From assembly GCA_937890245.1 (NCBI GenBank), contig CALACF010000201.1, forward strand, positions 1 through 5,259: a stretch of DNA of 5,259 nt. The letters are read 5' to 3'. Made by a program: the position numbers and the translations under genes. This DNA comes from an uncultured Flavobacteriales bacterium (lineage in GTDB: Bacteria; Bacteroidota; Bacteroidia; Flavobacteriales_D; Sanyastnellaceae). Shown here in pieces: positions 1 to 5,259 of the stretch; the first letter of the stretch is position 1, and every line of letters begins with the position of its first letter. The notes below the pieces were generated by a model. It saw nothing but the letters and a program-made list of their open reading frames with translations, searched no databases and was not told where the DNA came from.

Positions 1-319
1 AACCCAGCCCGGCATGCCGAACATGAAGGTGATGATGCAGATCATGCCGCTGTTCATGCTCTTCTTCTTCAACCGCTTTGCAGCGGGCTTGTCCCTGTAT
101 TACCTCATGGCCAATTTGGTGACGATTAGCCAGGTCCTCGTGGTCAAACACTTCTTCATTGACGAAGAAAAAATCCGCGCCAAGATCGATTCGAACAAGG
201 CAGCTCCAAAGACAAAAAGCAAGTTCCAGGAGCGGCTCGACTCCATGCAAAAGGAGCAGCAGCAGCGCACCAAGGAAATCAAGAGCCAGCGCGACAAGTC
301 ACGAAAAAATCGCAAATGA
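1..319 (+). CDS. yidC: Membrane protein insertase YidC, C-terminal part (5' end outside window)
   Basis: This is the last 105 residues of YidC (Oxa1 family), which inserts and folds inner-membrane proteins alone or with SecYEG. The frame is open from the left edge (first whole codon at position 2), so the ATG at 14 is internal. Visible parts are a hydrophobic segment running MPLFMLFFFN, the conserved turn around AAGLSLYY, and a last membrane segment (LMANLVTISQ...). These match the last two transmembrane helices of the family. HFFIDEEKI then follows, a wording typical of Bacteroidota YidC. The remaining 45 or so residues form a Lys/Arg/Gln-rich hydrophilic tail ending RKNRK, as expected for a ribosome-contacting cytoplasmic tail. 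The TGA stop at 317-319 overlaps the next start codon. Identification is firm; the periplasmic domain and true start cannot be seen. Confidence 0.95.
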   Translation, partial: TQPGMPNMKVMMQIMPLFMLFFFNRFAAGLSLYYLMANLVTISQVLVVKHFFIDEEKIRAKIDSNKAAPKTKSKFQERLDSMQKEQQQRTKEIKSQRDKSRKNRK

Positions 320-786
320 TTGCGGGCAAGGCTTGGCTCTTTGCAGCCTGCGTGGGCTTATGGGCATCTTGTGCCAGCTTGCAGGACGGCAGCGAAAGCC
401 AGGGCGTAAACGAGGGCATAAACGAGGGCGTAAGTGTTGTGCGGCTGGAAAGGTCGCCGTGTTACGGCCCCTGCCCCACCTACACTGTTGAAGTTTTCGA
501 GGGTGGGCGTGCAGCATACCACGGCGTGCGCTTTGTCGAAATGGAGGGCGATTGGCACGGGCAAGTCAAGTCCGCCGCCTTGCAAAAGGTGCTCGAGATT
601 GCGCGGGACATACACTTTGACGGACTGGACGCCAGCTACGACAATCCGCGCATCATGGACCTCCCGAGCCAGACCTTCACCATCGAAGGCCACACCGTTA
701 TGTCGCGCTATGGCGGACCAGATTTCGGACCCTTGAAAGATGCAATCGAATCGATGGTTGCCGGTGGGGATTGGCATAAAGAATAG
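316..786 (+). CDS. Probable lipoprotein with a DUF6438 domain, function unknown
   Basis: The 156-residue protein begins with a short signal-like segment (MIAGKAWLFAACVGLWASC). Cys19 is a possible lipidation site, although Trp at -3 makes the lipobox non-standard, so a lipoprotein is likely rather than certain. A low-complexity linker follows (residues about 23-40, containing GVNEGINEG). The rest matches my memory of DUF6438: a strand ending LERSPCYGPCPTYTVEV with a CxxxC pair (Cys49, Cys53), then a Gly-containing turn (EGGRAAYHG), a helix (AALQKVLEIAR) and a late P-plus-helix section (GPLKDAIESM). No biochemical role is known to me for this family, which is common in Bacteroidota. The ATG lies inside the yidC stop (ATGA), which strongly suggests co-transcription and translational coupling. 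No Shine-Dalgarno is visible; the stretch before the start is A-rich. Confidence 0.8.
   Translation: MIAGKAWLFAACVGLWASCASLQDGSESQGVNEGINEGVSVVRLERSPCYGPCPTYTVEVFEGGRAAYHGVRFVEMEGDWHGQVKSAALQKVLEIARDIHFDGLDASYDNPRIMDLPSQTFTIEGHTVMSRYGGPDFGPLKDAIESMVAGGDWHKE
403..432 (+). repeat. Short 12-bp tandem repeat within the lipoprotein linker
   Basis: GGCGTAAACGAG (403-414) is followed directly by GGCATAAACGAG (415-426), 11 of 12 bases identical, and then by a partial third copy GGCGTA (427-432). The unit is a multiple of three, so it encodes the in-frame repeat GVNE-GINE-GV just after the signal segment. This looks like a slippage or duplication product in a flexible linker where length is under little constraint. 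Confidence 0.8.
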
Positions 787-825
787 AGCGGGGCGCCGTG
801 GCGGTCGAACTTGAAGCAAACGCCC

Positions 826-833
826 TACTTTTG
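826..833 (+). promoter_or_regulatory. Bacteroidota-type -7 promoter element before the S46 peptidase gene
   Basis: TACTTTTG at 826-833 matches the Bacteroidota primary sigma factor -7 consensus TAnnTTTG at every fixed position and is followed by C, as is common. No TTG lies at the usual distance for a -33 element: the nearest, at 811-813, is only 12 nt upstream, so the upstream half is weak. A transcript starting near 838-840 would have a leader of about 16-18 nt to the ATG at 856. This also argues against an in-frame TTG at 811 as the translation start, since it would lie upstream of the transcript. Confidence 0.55.
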
Positions 834-855
834 CGACGATTTTCACAAGATTCAA

Positions 856-3069
856 ATGAAGAAGCACATCCTCCTTTTGGCAGCCTGCCTCCAAATGTTT
901 TCAACTGTAGCCCGCGCCGATGAAGGCATGTGGCTCCTGCACATGCTCCAGCGCATCAACGAAGCTGAGATGCAGCAGATGGGTTTGAACCTCACCGCAG
1001 AGGAAATTTACTCAATCAACAACGCCTGCTTGAAGGACGCTGTGATCACGCTCAACGGCGGTTCATGCACAGCGGAGATCATCTCAAGCCAGGGCCTCGT
1101 ATTGACCAACCACCACTGTGCTTATGGCGCGATCCAGGGGTTTTCTTCTGTTGAGGACGACATTCTGACCAATGGATTTTGGGCCAAAAGCTTCGACCAG
1201 GAAAAACCCATCCCAGACTTCAACGTTTCATTCCTCGTCCGGATCGAGGACATGACCGAGCGCGTGCTCGAAATGGTGACTTCGTCGATGGACGAGTCTG
1301 AGCGCGAGGAGGCAATCAACGCTGCCATTGAAGCCATCACAGCTGAGGTGACCGAGGGCAATGACTACCGCGTCGATGTCAAGTCGTTCTACTACGGCAA
1401 CGAGTTCTACCTCTTTGTGTACAACGACTATGATGACATCCGCTTGGTTGGCAACCCACCAGAGAGCATTGGCAAATTTGGTGGTGACACCGACAACTGG
1501 ATGTGGCCCCGTCACACGGGCGACTTCTCAATGCTCCGCATTTACGCTGACAAGGAGAACAACCCTGCGCCGTACAGCGAAGACAATGTGCCCTTCACCC
1601 CTAAGCGTCACTTGAAAGTTTCACTTGACGGCGTGCACAACGGCGACTTCTCAATGATCATGGGCTACCCTGGCAGCACCGACCGCTTCCTCTCCTCTTG
1701 GGGCATCACACAGGCGCTCGACCTCTACAACCCATCGGTGGTGGACGTGCGCGATTTGAAGCTGCGTGCGATGAAAGAGCACATGGACGCCGATCCGGCG
1801 GTGCGCATTCAGTATGCAGCCAAATACGCCCAGACGGCCAACTACTGGAAGTACTACATCGGACAGTCAAAAGGCCTCCGCGCCTTGGACGTCCATGGGC
1901 AGAAAGAAGAAATCGAAAGCCAGTTCGCCGCATGGGTGGGCGAGAGCGCAGCGCGTCAAGCCGAATATGGCGAGGCCCTCTCATTGATCGAGTCGTACTA
2001 CGCTGGAACGGACGCAACAGTCGTCGGCGACGTTTACACGTTGGAGGCTGGCTTGCTGGCTGGCGACCTCATGCTGTTTGCCTACCGCGTAGGCGCCATG
2101 TCGGGCGGATTGCTCGACGAGGAATCCGCTGAAGGAACGCGCGAGCGGCTGCAAGGTTTGGCCGACGAGTTCTTCAAAGACTTCGACCTGGCCACCGACC
2201 GCGACATCTTCGAGCAGGTGATGGCCAAATACATGGCTGACATCCCCGCCGACCAATGCCCCGACTTCTTCGCCACGGTGGACGGAAAGTACAAGGGCGA
2301 CTTCGGACGCTACGCAGACAAGATGTACGCAAAGAGTCCTTTGGTGAACGCTGATGCCTTCGCTGATTTCCTCGCCAACCCCAGCGAAAAAGTGATCGAG
2401 AAGGACCTCGCCATCGCTGCGGCCATGAGCCTGATCGCCAGCTACCGCGCCCATTTCTTCTCCCCTGAGCAGGCCAAGTTTGACCGGGGCTACCGCCTCT
2501 TCGTCAAGGGCCTTCGCGAGATGCGCCCCGACGCTATGTGGTACCCAGATGCCAATTCAACCATGCGCCTCAGCTACGGAACGATCGGCGATTACGATCC
2601 AGCCGACGCTGTGCATTACGACTGCGTTACAACCGCCGAGGGCATCCTCCAAAAGAAGGACAACTCGGACCCCGAGTTCGTCGTCCACGGAGCGCTCGAG
2701 ACCTTGATTCGCAACCAGAATTACGGACGCTACGCAGATGAAAACGGCGACCTCGTGTTGTGCTTCATCTCGAACAACGACATCACAGGCGGAAACTCTG
2801 GCAGCCCTGTCATGAACGGCGACGGCGACTTGATTGGCCTAGCATTCGACGGAAACTGGGAAGCCATGAGCGGAGATATCGCCTTTGAACCCGCTTTGCA
2901 ACGCACCATTTCTGTGGACATCCGCTACGTCATGTGGATCATCGACAAGATGGCCGGAGCGCAAAACCTGATCGACGAAATCGACTTCGTCCAACGGGGT
3001 ACTGATGCAGGCTTGGGTTCGAAATCTTGGATGAAGGAAGAGCGCGAAGTACTCGAAGGCGGCCGTTGA
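856..3069 (+). CDS. dpp7: Secreted S46 family serine dipeptidyl-peptidase, DPP7 type
   Basis: This 737-residue exported peptidase should release N-terminal dipeptides from peptides in the periplasm or at the cell surface. Residues 1-21 are a signal peptide (MKKHILLLAACLQMF..., cleavage likely after ARA). The S46 catalytic triad is visible: His87 in TNHHCAYGAIQ, Asp223 in WPRHTGDFS and Ser648 in TGGNSGSP. Asn214-Trp215 (GGDTDNWMW) and Asp674 (SGDI) correspond to residues that hold the substrate N-terminus in this family. Gly666 in FDGNWE occupies the S1 position that is Arg in Asp/Glu-specific DPP11; Gly is the DPP7 state and favours hydrophobic P1 residues. Known members are about 710-720 residues, and a tail of about 28 residues here runs past the usual LIDE end. 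I chose ATG 856 because it opens the signal peptide and sits just after the -7 box; the frame extends to a TTG at 811. The stop overlaps trmD by 1 nt. Confidence 0.95.
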   Translation: MKKHILLLAACLQMFSTVARADEGMWLLHMLQRINEAEMQQMGLNLTAEEIYSINNACLKDAVITLNGGSCTAEIISSQGLVLTNHHCAYGAIQGFSSVEDDILTNGFWAKSFDQEKPIPDFNVSFLVRIEDMTERVLEMVTSSMDESEREEAINAAIEAITAEVTEGNDYRVDVKSFYYGNEFYLFVYNDYDDIRLVGNPPESIGKFGGDTDNWMWPRHTGDFSMLRIYADKENNPAPYSEDNVPFTPKRHLKVSLDGVHNGDFSMIMGYPGSTDRFLSSWGITQALDLYNPSVVDVRDLKLRAMKEHMDADPAVRIQYAAKYAQTANYWKYYIGQSKGLRALDVHGQKEEIESQFAAWVGESAARQAEYGEALSLIESYYAGTDATVVGDVYTLEAGLLAGDLMLFAYRVGAMSGGLLDEESAEGTRERLQGLADEFFKDFDLATDRDIFEQVMAKYMADIPADQCPDFFATVDGKYKGDFGRYADKMYAKSPLVNADAFADFLANPSEKVIEKDLAIAAAMSLIASYRAHFFSPEQAKFDRGYRLFVKGLREMRPDAMWYPDANSTMRLSYGTIGDYDPADAVHYDCVTTAEGILQKKDNSDPEFVVHGALETLIRNQNYGRYADENGDLVLCFISNNDITGGNSGSPVMNGDGDLIGLAFDGNWEAMSGDIAFEPALQRTISVDIRYVMWIIDKMAGAQNLIDEIDFVQRGTDAGLGSKSWMKEEREVLEGGR

Positions 3070-3779
3070 TGCGCATCGACATTCTCAGCGCTGTCCCGGC
3101 TTTACTCGATGGTCCGTTCTCTACGAGTATCGTGGGAAGGGCCCAGAAGGCGGGGATCGTTGAGGTCCATGTGCATGACATCCGCAAGTGGAGCACGAAC
3201 AAGCACAAGAAAATTGACGACACGCCGTATGGCGGTGAGGCGGGGATGGTCATGGCCATCCAGCCCATCGTCGACGCAATCGCCGAACTACAGGCTGAGC
3301 GGAAATACGACGAGGTCATTTTCCTGACGCCCGACGGCGCCCGGCTAGAACAGTCTGTGGTGAACGCGTTGTCCATGACCGGCAACCTTCTGATGCTCTG
3401 TGGGCATTACAAGGGCATTGACCAGCGCATCCGCGAAACGGTGATCACGCGCGAAATTTCTATCGGAGATTACGTACTGAGCGGCGGAGAATTAGCGGCC
3501 GCTGTGTTGGCCGATGCAATCGTTCGTTTGGTGCCTGGCGCAATTGGCGATGGAGCGAGTGCACTCTCTGATAGTTTTCAAGACGGACTGCTTGCGCCAC
3601 CTGTATACACACGACCAGCCGAGTGGAATGGATTGAAGGTTCCGGAAGTACTTTTGGGCGGCGATCACGCGAAAATAGAATGCTGGAAAGATGAGCAAGC
3701 CCTGTCGAGAACGATGCGTTTGCGGCCCGATTTACTCGGAGAAGATTTGGGCAAGAATAAGGACGGTGAAGACGTGTGA
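3069..3779 (+). CDS. trmD: tRNA (guanine37-N1)-methyltransferase TrmD
   Basis: TrmD uses S-adenosylmethionine to make m1G37 next to the anticodon of tRNAs reading CNN-type codons, which prevents +1 frameshifting. The 236-residue protein starts MRIDILSAVPALLD, a standard TrmD opening. The SPOUT trefoil-knot segments are present: IFLTPDG (about 84-90), LCGHYKGID (110-118) and SIGDYVLSGGE (131-141). Arg153 and Asp168 (in SALSDSF) match E. coli Arg154 and the catalytic base Asp169, with the same 15-residue spacing. YTRP and the RLRPDLL ending are also typical; a charged tail (GEDLGKNKDGEDV) extends slightly beyond relatives I recall. The ATG shares its A with the peptidase stop (TGATG), so translation by re-initiation is likely. 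The frame stays open upstream to ATG 3027, but that would add 14 non-homologous residues. rplS follows, the usual partner; rpsP and rimM are not upstream. Confidence 0.97.
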   Translation: MRIDILSAVPALLDGPFSTSIVGRAQKAGIVEVHVHDIRKWSTNKHKKIDDTPYGGEAGMVMAIQPIVDAIAELQAERKYDEVIFLTPDGARLEQSVVNALSMTGNLLMLCGHYKGIDQRIRETVITREISIGDYVLSGGELAAAVLADAIVRLVPGAIGDGASALSDSFQDGLLAPPVYTRPAEWNGLKVPEVLLGGDHAKIECWKDEQALSRTMRLRPDLLGEDLGKNKDGEDV

Positions 3780-3797
3780 TTGCGTGAAAAATTGTTG

Positions 3798-3805
3798 TAA
3801 TATTG
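3798..3805 (+). promoter_or_regulatory. Possible -7 promoter element before rplS
   Basis: TAATATTG at 3798-3805 differs from the Bacteroidota TAnnTTTG consensus at one fixed position and is followed by CA. A TTG at 3780-3782 lies 15 nt upstream, a little closer than the usual 17-23 nt for the -33 element. If used, transcription would begin near 3810-3812 and give rplS its own leader of about 35 nt. It is equally possible that rplS is only read through from the peptidase-trmD transcript. Confidence 0.35.
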
Positions 3806-3811
3806 CACCCC

Positions 3812-3835
3812 GTTTCTGACGACACAATCTGAAAC
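3812..3835 (+). ncRNA. Candidate leader hairpin upstream of rplS
   Basis: GTTTC at 3812-3816 pairs perfectly with GAAAC at 3831-3835. Past a single U-U mismatch, GA (3818-3819) pairs with TC (3828-3829), leaving an 8-nt loop CGACACAA. The hairpin is flanked by C runs on both sides (CACCCC before, CCCCCT after) and ends 11 nt before the rplS start codon. Its position suits a leader controlling L19 translation, and L19 leader RNAs are known in other bacteria. The stem is short, so this is only a candidate. Confidence 0.3.
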
Positions 3836-3846
3836 CCCCTACTGCC

Positions 3847-4200
3847 ATGGACCGCCTCCGTAAAATTGAACATCAACTGGTCGACCTTAAGGATTGGCCT
3901 AAATTTGGCGCAGGTGACACTGTGGCCATCAGCTACAAAATTAAGGAGGGCGCAAAAGAGCGTATCCAGATTTTCCAAGGCACCGTTATCCAGCGCCGCG
4001 GCGTGGGTACGACGGAGACCTTCACGGTTCGCAAGATGGCGAGCGGCGTAGGTGTCGAGCGGGTATTCCCATTGGGCAGCCCCTTCCTCGAGGAGATCAA
4101 AGTCCTCAAGCGCGGTAAGGTGCGTCGTGCACGTATCTTCTACCTCCGCGATCTGACCGGTAAGGCAGCCCGCATCAAGGAGAAGCGTCGCTTTTCATAA
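3847..4200 (+). CDS. rplS: 50S ribosomal protein L19
   Basis: L19 is a component of the large ribosomal subunit at the 30S-50S interface. The 117-residue product has the usual family length. Family signatures in order are the N-terminal helix, FGAGDTVAISYKIKEGAKER (20-39), the RNA-binding core FTVRKMASGVGVERVFPL (59-76), and the basic segment GKVRRARIFYLRDLTGKAARIKEKR near the C-terminus (quoted here as GKVRRARIFYLR then AARIKEKR). The ATG at 3847 gives the expected start with no nearby alternative; no Shine-Dalgarno is present, in keeping with Bacteroidota. It lies 67 nt after trmD, the conserved trmD-rplS pairing, and is followed closely by a strong intrinsic terminator, so it ends the transcription unit. 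Confidence 0.98.
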   Translation: MDRLRKIEHQLVDLKDWPKFGAGDTVAISYKIKEGAKERIQIFQGTVIQRRGVGTTETFTVRKMASGVGVERVFPLGSPFLEEIKVLKRGKVRRARIFYLRDLTGKAARIKEKRRFS

Positions 4201-4205
4201 TATTA

Positions 4206-4220
4206 CAGGATTCTATCCTG
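4206..4220 (+). other. Perfect 6-bp hairpin directly before the rplS terminator
   Basis: CAGGAT (4206-4211) and ATCCTG (4215-4220) are perfect inverse complements around a 3-nt TCT loop. The hairpin starts 6 nt after the rplS stop codon and ends right where the terminator begins. It has no U-tract of its own, so it is more likely a 3'-end stabilising element or an accessory to termination than a separate terminator. Confidence 0.55.
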
Positions 4221-4253
4221 AAGAGAGCTGGTCATTGTACCGGCTCTTTTTTT
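4221..4253 (+). terminator. Rho-independent terminator after rplS
   Basis: The stem is AGAGCTGGT (4224-4232) paired with ACCGGCTCT (4239-4247), nine base pairs with one U-G wobble and a 6-nt loop CATTGT. A run of seven T follows (4247-4253), and AA lies before the stem at 4221-4222. This is a textbook intrinsic terminator that ends the rplS transcript and separates it from cutC. An in-frame TTG at 4252 lies inside the T-tract, which makes it an unlikely start for the next gene. Confidence 0.9.
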
Positions 4254-4269
4254 GCCTCAACTTTACGCC

Positions 4270-5016
4270 GTGATCAAGTACGCCCTTCAAATCGTCTGCA
4301 GCTCCTTGAGCGATATTCAACGCGCTGCGCGTGCTGGGGCAGACTGTTTTGAGTTGGCGGGCTGTTGGACCACGGGTGGCGTCACCCCCTCACCGGGACA
4401 AATTCGCGCGGCCATCGCCTCGACGGAACTGCCTCTGGACGTGGTGATTCGGCCACGAGAAGGCCATCTGGTGTACTCTGCTGCCGAGCGAAAAGTCATC
4501 ATCGAAGATGCCGCTTGGTGCATCGAACAGGGTGCGAGCCGGGTGACCGTCGGCGGACTCGACAGCGAACTCCACTTTGACTTCAAGCTGCTCGATGCTG
4601 TGCTCGCGGAAGTACCAGCCCACCGTATTTCTGTGGGGCGCGCGCTGGACTGTTCCAAAAATCCCGACCGCGTCATCCGCGAACTGGCCAGTCGCAACAT
4701 CGCCGCAGTGGGAACTTCAGCAGGGCAAAGCACAGCCGTCAAGGGCTTGGAAAAGTTGAGGGAATGGGCCGGCGATTCCGAGCTGAAAGGCCTCGAATTA
4801 TATGCCGCCGGCAACTTGCTTCCCCAAGGCGTGGGACATTTGTGGGACGCAGGGCTGCGTTACTTCAAGGCCAGCGCCCGAAAATCTGGCGGCATGGCCC
4901 ACGAGATTCGATGGTTCGAAGGCGAGATCTACATCGTGGACGCCCGGCGTGTGGAACGCCTTGCGAACCAGCTCGACAAGCTCTACCACAGCGAGACAAA
5001 TCCGGCTCAGCCCTAA
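4270..5016 (+). CDS. cutC: Divergent CutC family protein
   Basis: This 248-residue TIM-barrel protein belongs to the CutC family, long annotated as copper homeostasis, although its biochemical role is disputed. Family landmarks are LQIVCSS (6-12), ARAGADCFEL (20-29), TGGVTPS (35-41), VIRPREGHLVYS (59-70) and the late YFKAS and YIVD segments. Several residues I recall as near-invariant are changed: the ELC cysteine is Ala30, the Arg in ADR is Cys26, and the His of FHRAFD is Gly123 (VGRALD). It may therefore be a distinct subfamily with altered chemistry. I chose GTG 4270 because CutC proteins begin only a few residues before the first strand; the upstream TTG at 4252 is in the rplS terminator. 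No promoter or Shine-Dalgarno is clear. It converges on the minus-strand ftcD. Confidence 0.85.
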   Translation: MIKYALQIVCSSLSDIQRAARAGADCFELAGCWTTGGVTPSPGQIRAAIASTELPLDVVIRPREGHLVYSAAERKVIIEDAAWCIEQGASRVTVGGLDSELHFDFKLLDAVLAEVPAHRISVGRALDCSKNPDRVIRELASRNIAAVGTSAGQSTAVKGLEKLREWAGDSELKGLELYAAGNLLPQGVGHLWDAGLRYFKASARKSGGMAHEIRWFEGEIYIVDARRVERLANQLDKLYHSETNPAQP

Positions 5017-5023
5017 TCAGCCC

Positions 5024-5033
5024 GCGTTAACGC
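5024..5033. other. 10-bp palindrome between convergent gene ends
   Basis: GCGTTAACGC is a perfect palindrome in the 20-nt gap between the cutC and ftcD stop codons. The heptamer TCAGCCC also occurs three times around it (5007-5013, 5017-5023, 5037-5043). As RNA the palindrome could form only a 3-bp stem with a 4-nt loop and it has no U-tract, so I do not call it a terminator. Function is unknown and chance is possible. Confidence 0.4.
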
Positions 5034-5036
5034 AAA

Positions 5037-5259
5037 TCAGCCCTTGAGTACCTCGGCGACCCGGTCGCGGACCTGGCGCTCGATTTTCTCGGCTGAGGCC
5101 TCAAGTTCGGCGCATCGCGCCAACATCTGATCGGCGGTGGAGCGGTCCTCCAAATCCGGGGCGTTCACCCGGACATTCATCACAGCACCAAGCACGGCGG
5201 TTCGGGCGCACATTGCGCCGACACCTGCATCCGTGATGGAATTGGGGTTGCCAGTTTGG
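5037..5259 (-). CDS. ftcD: Formiminotransferase-cyclodeaminase, C-terminal part of cyclodeaminase domain (5' end outside window)
   Basis: On the minus strand the frame is open from the right edge to a TGA at 5037-5039 and encodes the last 73 residues. It begins QTGNPNSITDAGVGAMCART and continues AVLGAVMNVRVNAPDLED, closely matching the conserved GNPNS-TD-GVGA and NVKINA region of the FTCD_C cyclodeaminase domain. A helical charged end (ELEASAEKIERQVRDRVAEV) follows, as is normal for the family. The domain converts formimino-tetrahydrofolate to methenyl-tetrahydrofolate with release of ammonia, in the glutamate-forming route of histidine degradation. Whether the gene is the bifunctional fusion or a stand-alone cyclodeaminase (FchA-like) cannot be decided, because the N-terminal part lies outside. 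It faces cutC with a 20-nt gap and shares no operon with it. Confidence 0.9.
   Translation of the reverse strand, partial: QTGNPNSITDAGVGAMCARTAVLGAVMNVRVNAPDLEDRSTADQMLARCAELEASAEKIERQVRDRVAEVLKG

Noticed and set aside
790..833. Inverted repeat GGGGCG (790-795) with CGCCCT (821-826) followed by ACTTTTG, as a terminator for the yidC unit
   Set aside because: The loop is 25 nt, one pair is G-U, and the T-run is short and better explained by the -7 promoter box.
811..855. TTG at 811 as the S46 peptidase start
   Set aside because: It would bury the signal peptide behind 15 non-hydrophobic residues and it lies upstream of the -7 promoter box.
358..894. Long minus-strand open frame (178 codons) antisense to the lipoprotein gene
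   Set aside because: It lies opposite a gene with clear family motifs and crosses the promoter gap. Its product has no recognisable domain; it looks like a byproduct of the GC-rich codon use of the real gene.
1981..2454. Minus-strand open frame of 157 codons inside the S46 gene
   Set aside because: It is fully nested opposite a well-conserved peptidase domain, has no recognisable motifs and is one of several shadow frames in the gene.
3460..3978. Minus-strand open frame of 172 codons spanning the trmD-rplS gap
   Set aside because: It is antisense to two essential genes and to their leader, and its product has no family features.
4247..4260. TTTTTTTG as a -7 promoter element for cutC
   Set aside because: The second position is T rather than A, no TTG sits at the right distance, and the T-run is explained by the terminator.
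4252..4269. TTG at 4252 as the cutC start
   Set aside because: It lies within the T-tract of the rplS terminator and adds six residues not expected in CutC; GTG 4270 fits the family N-terminus better.

Overview
This window reads as an ordinary chromosomal stretch from a member of the Bacteroidota, probably a Flavobacteriales-like lineage with a fairly GC-rich genome. The evidence is a Bacteroidota-type YidC tail, an S46 dipeptidyl-peptidase, a DUF6438 lipoprotein-like protein, TrmD and L19 of Bacteroidota type, a promoter element matching the TAnnTTTG -7 consensus, and no clear Shine-Dalgarno sequence before any start codon. I found no mobile element, CRISPR array, tRNA or rRNA.

Layout. Positions 1-319 hold the 3' end of yidC (membrane protein insertase), which overlaps by 4 nt (ATGA) a small probable lipoprotein with a DUF6438 domain (316-786). 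A 69-nt gap carries a good -7 box (826-833). It is followed by a 737-residue secreted S46 serine peptidase of DPP7 type (856-3069), whose stop codon overlaps the trmD start by 1 nt (TGATG). trmD (3069-3779) is followed after 67 nt by rplS (3847-4200); the gap holds a possible promoter and a short leader hairpin. Two adjacent hairpins, the second with a seven-T tract, end the rplS transcript. Then comes a divergent cutC-family gene (GTG start, 4270-5016). It converges, with a 20-nt gap, on the 3' end of a minus-strand gene encoding a formiminotransferase-cyclodeaminase (cyclodeaminase domain, 5037-5259, cut by the window edge).

How the genes fit together. There are two envelope genes (insertase and lipoprotein), then an exported peptidase physically linked to a translation module (TrmD makes m1G37 in tRNA; L19 sits at the 30S/50S interface), then two metabolic genes whose ends face each other. 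DPP7-type peptidases release dipeptides from peptides with a hydrophobic P1 residue. FtcD acts in histidine degradation, so amino-acid use is a loose common theme, but that link is inference.

I see no previously undescribed system. The points most worth a second look are the rplS leader hairpin, the loss of family-conserved residues in the CutC protein, and the overlap coupling of the peptidase gene to trmD.
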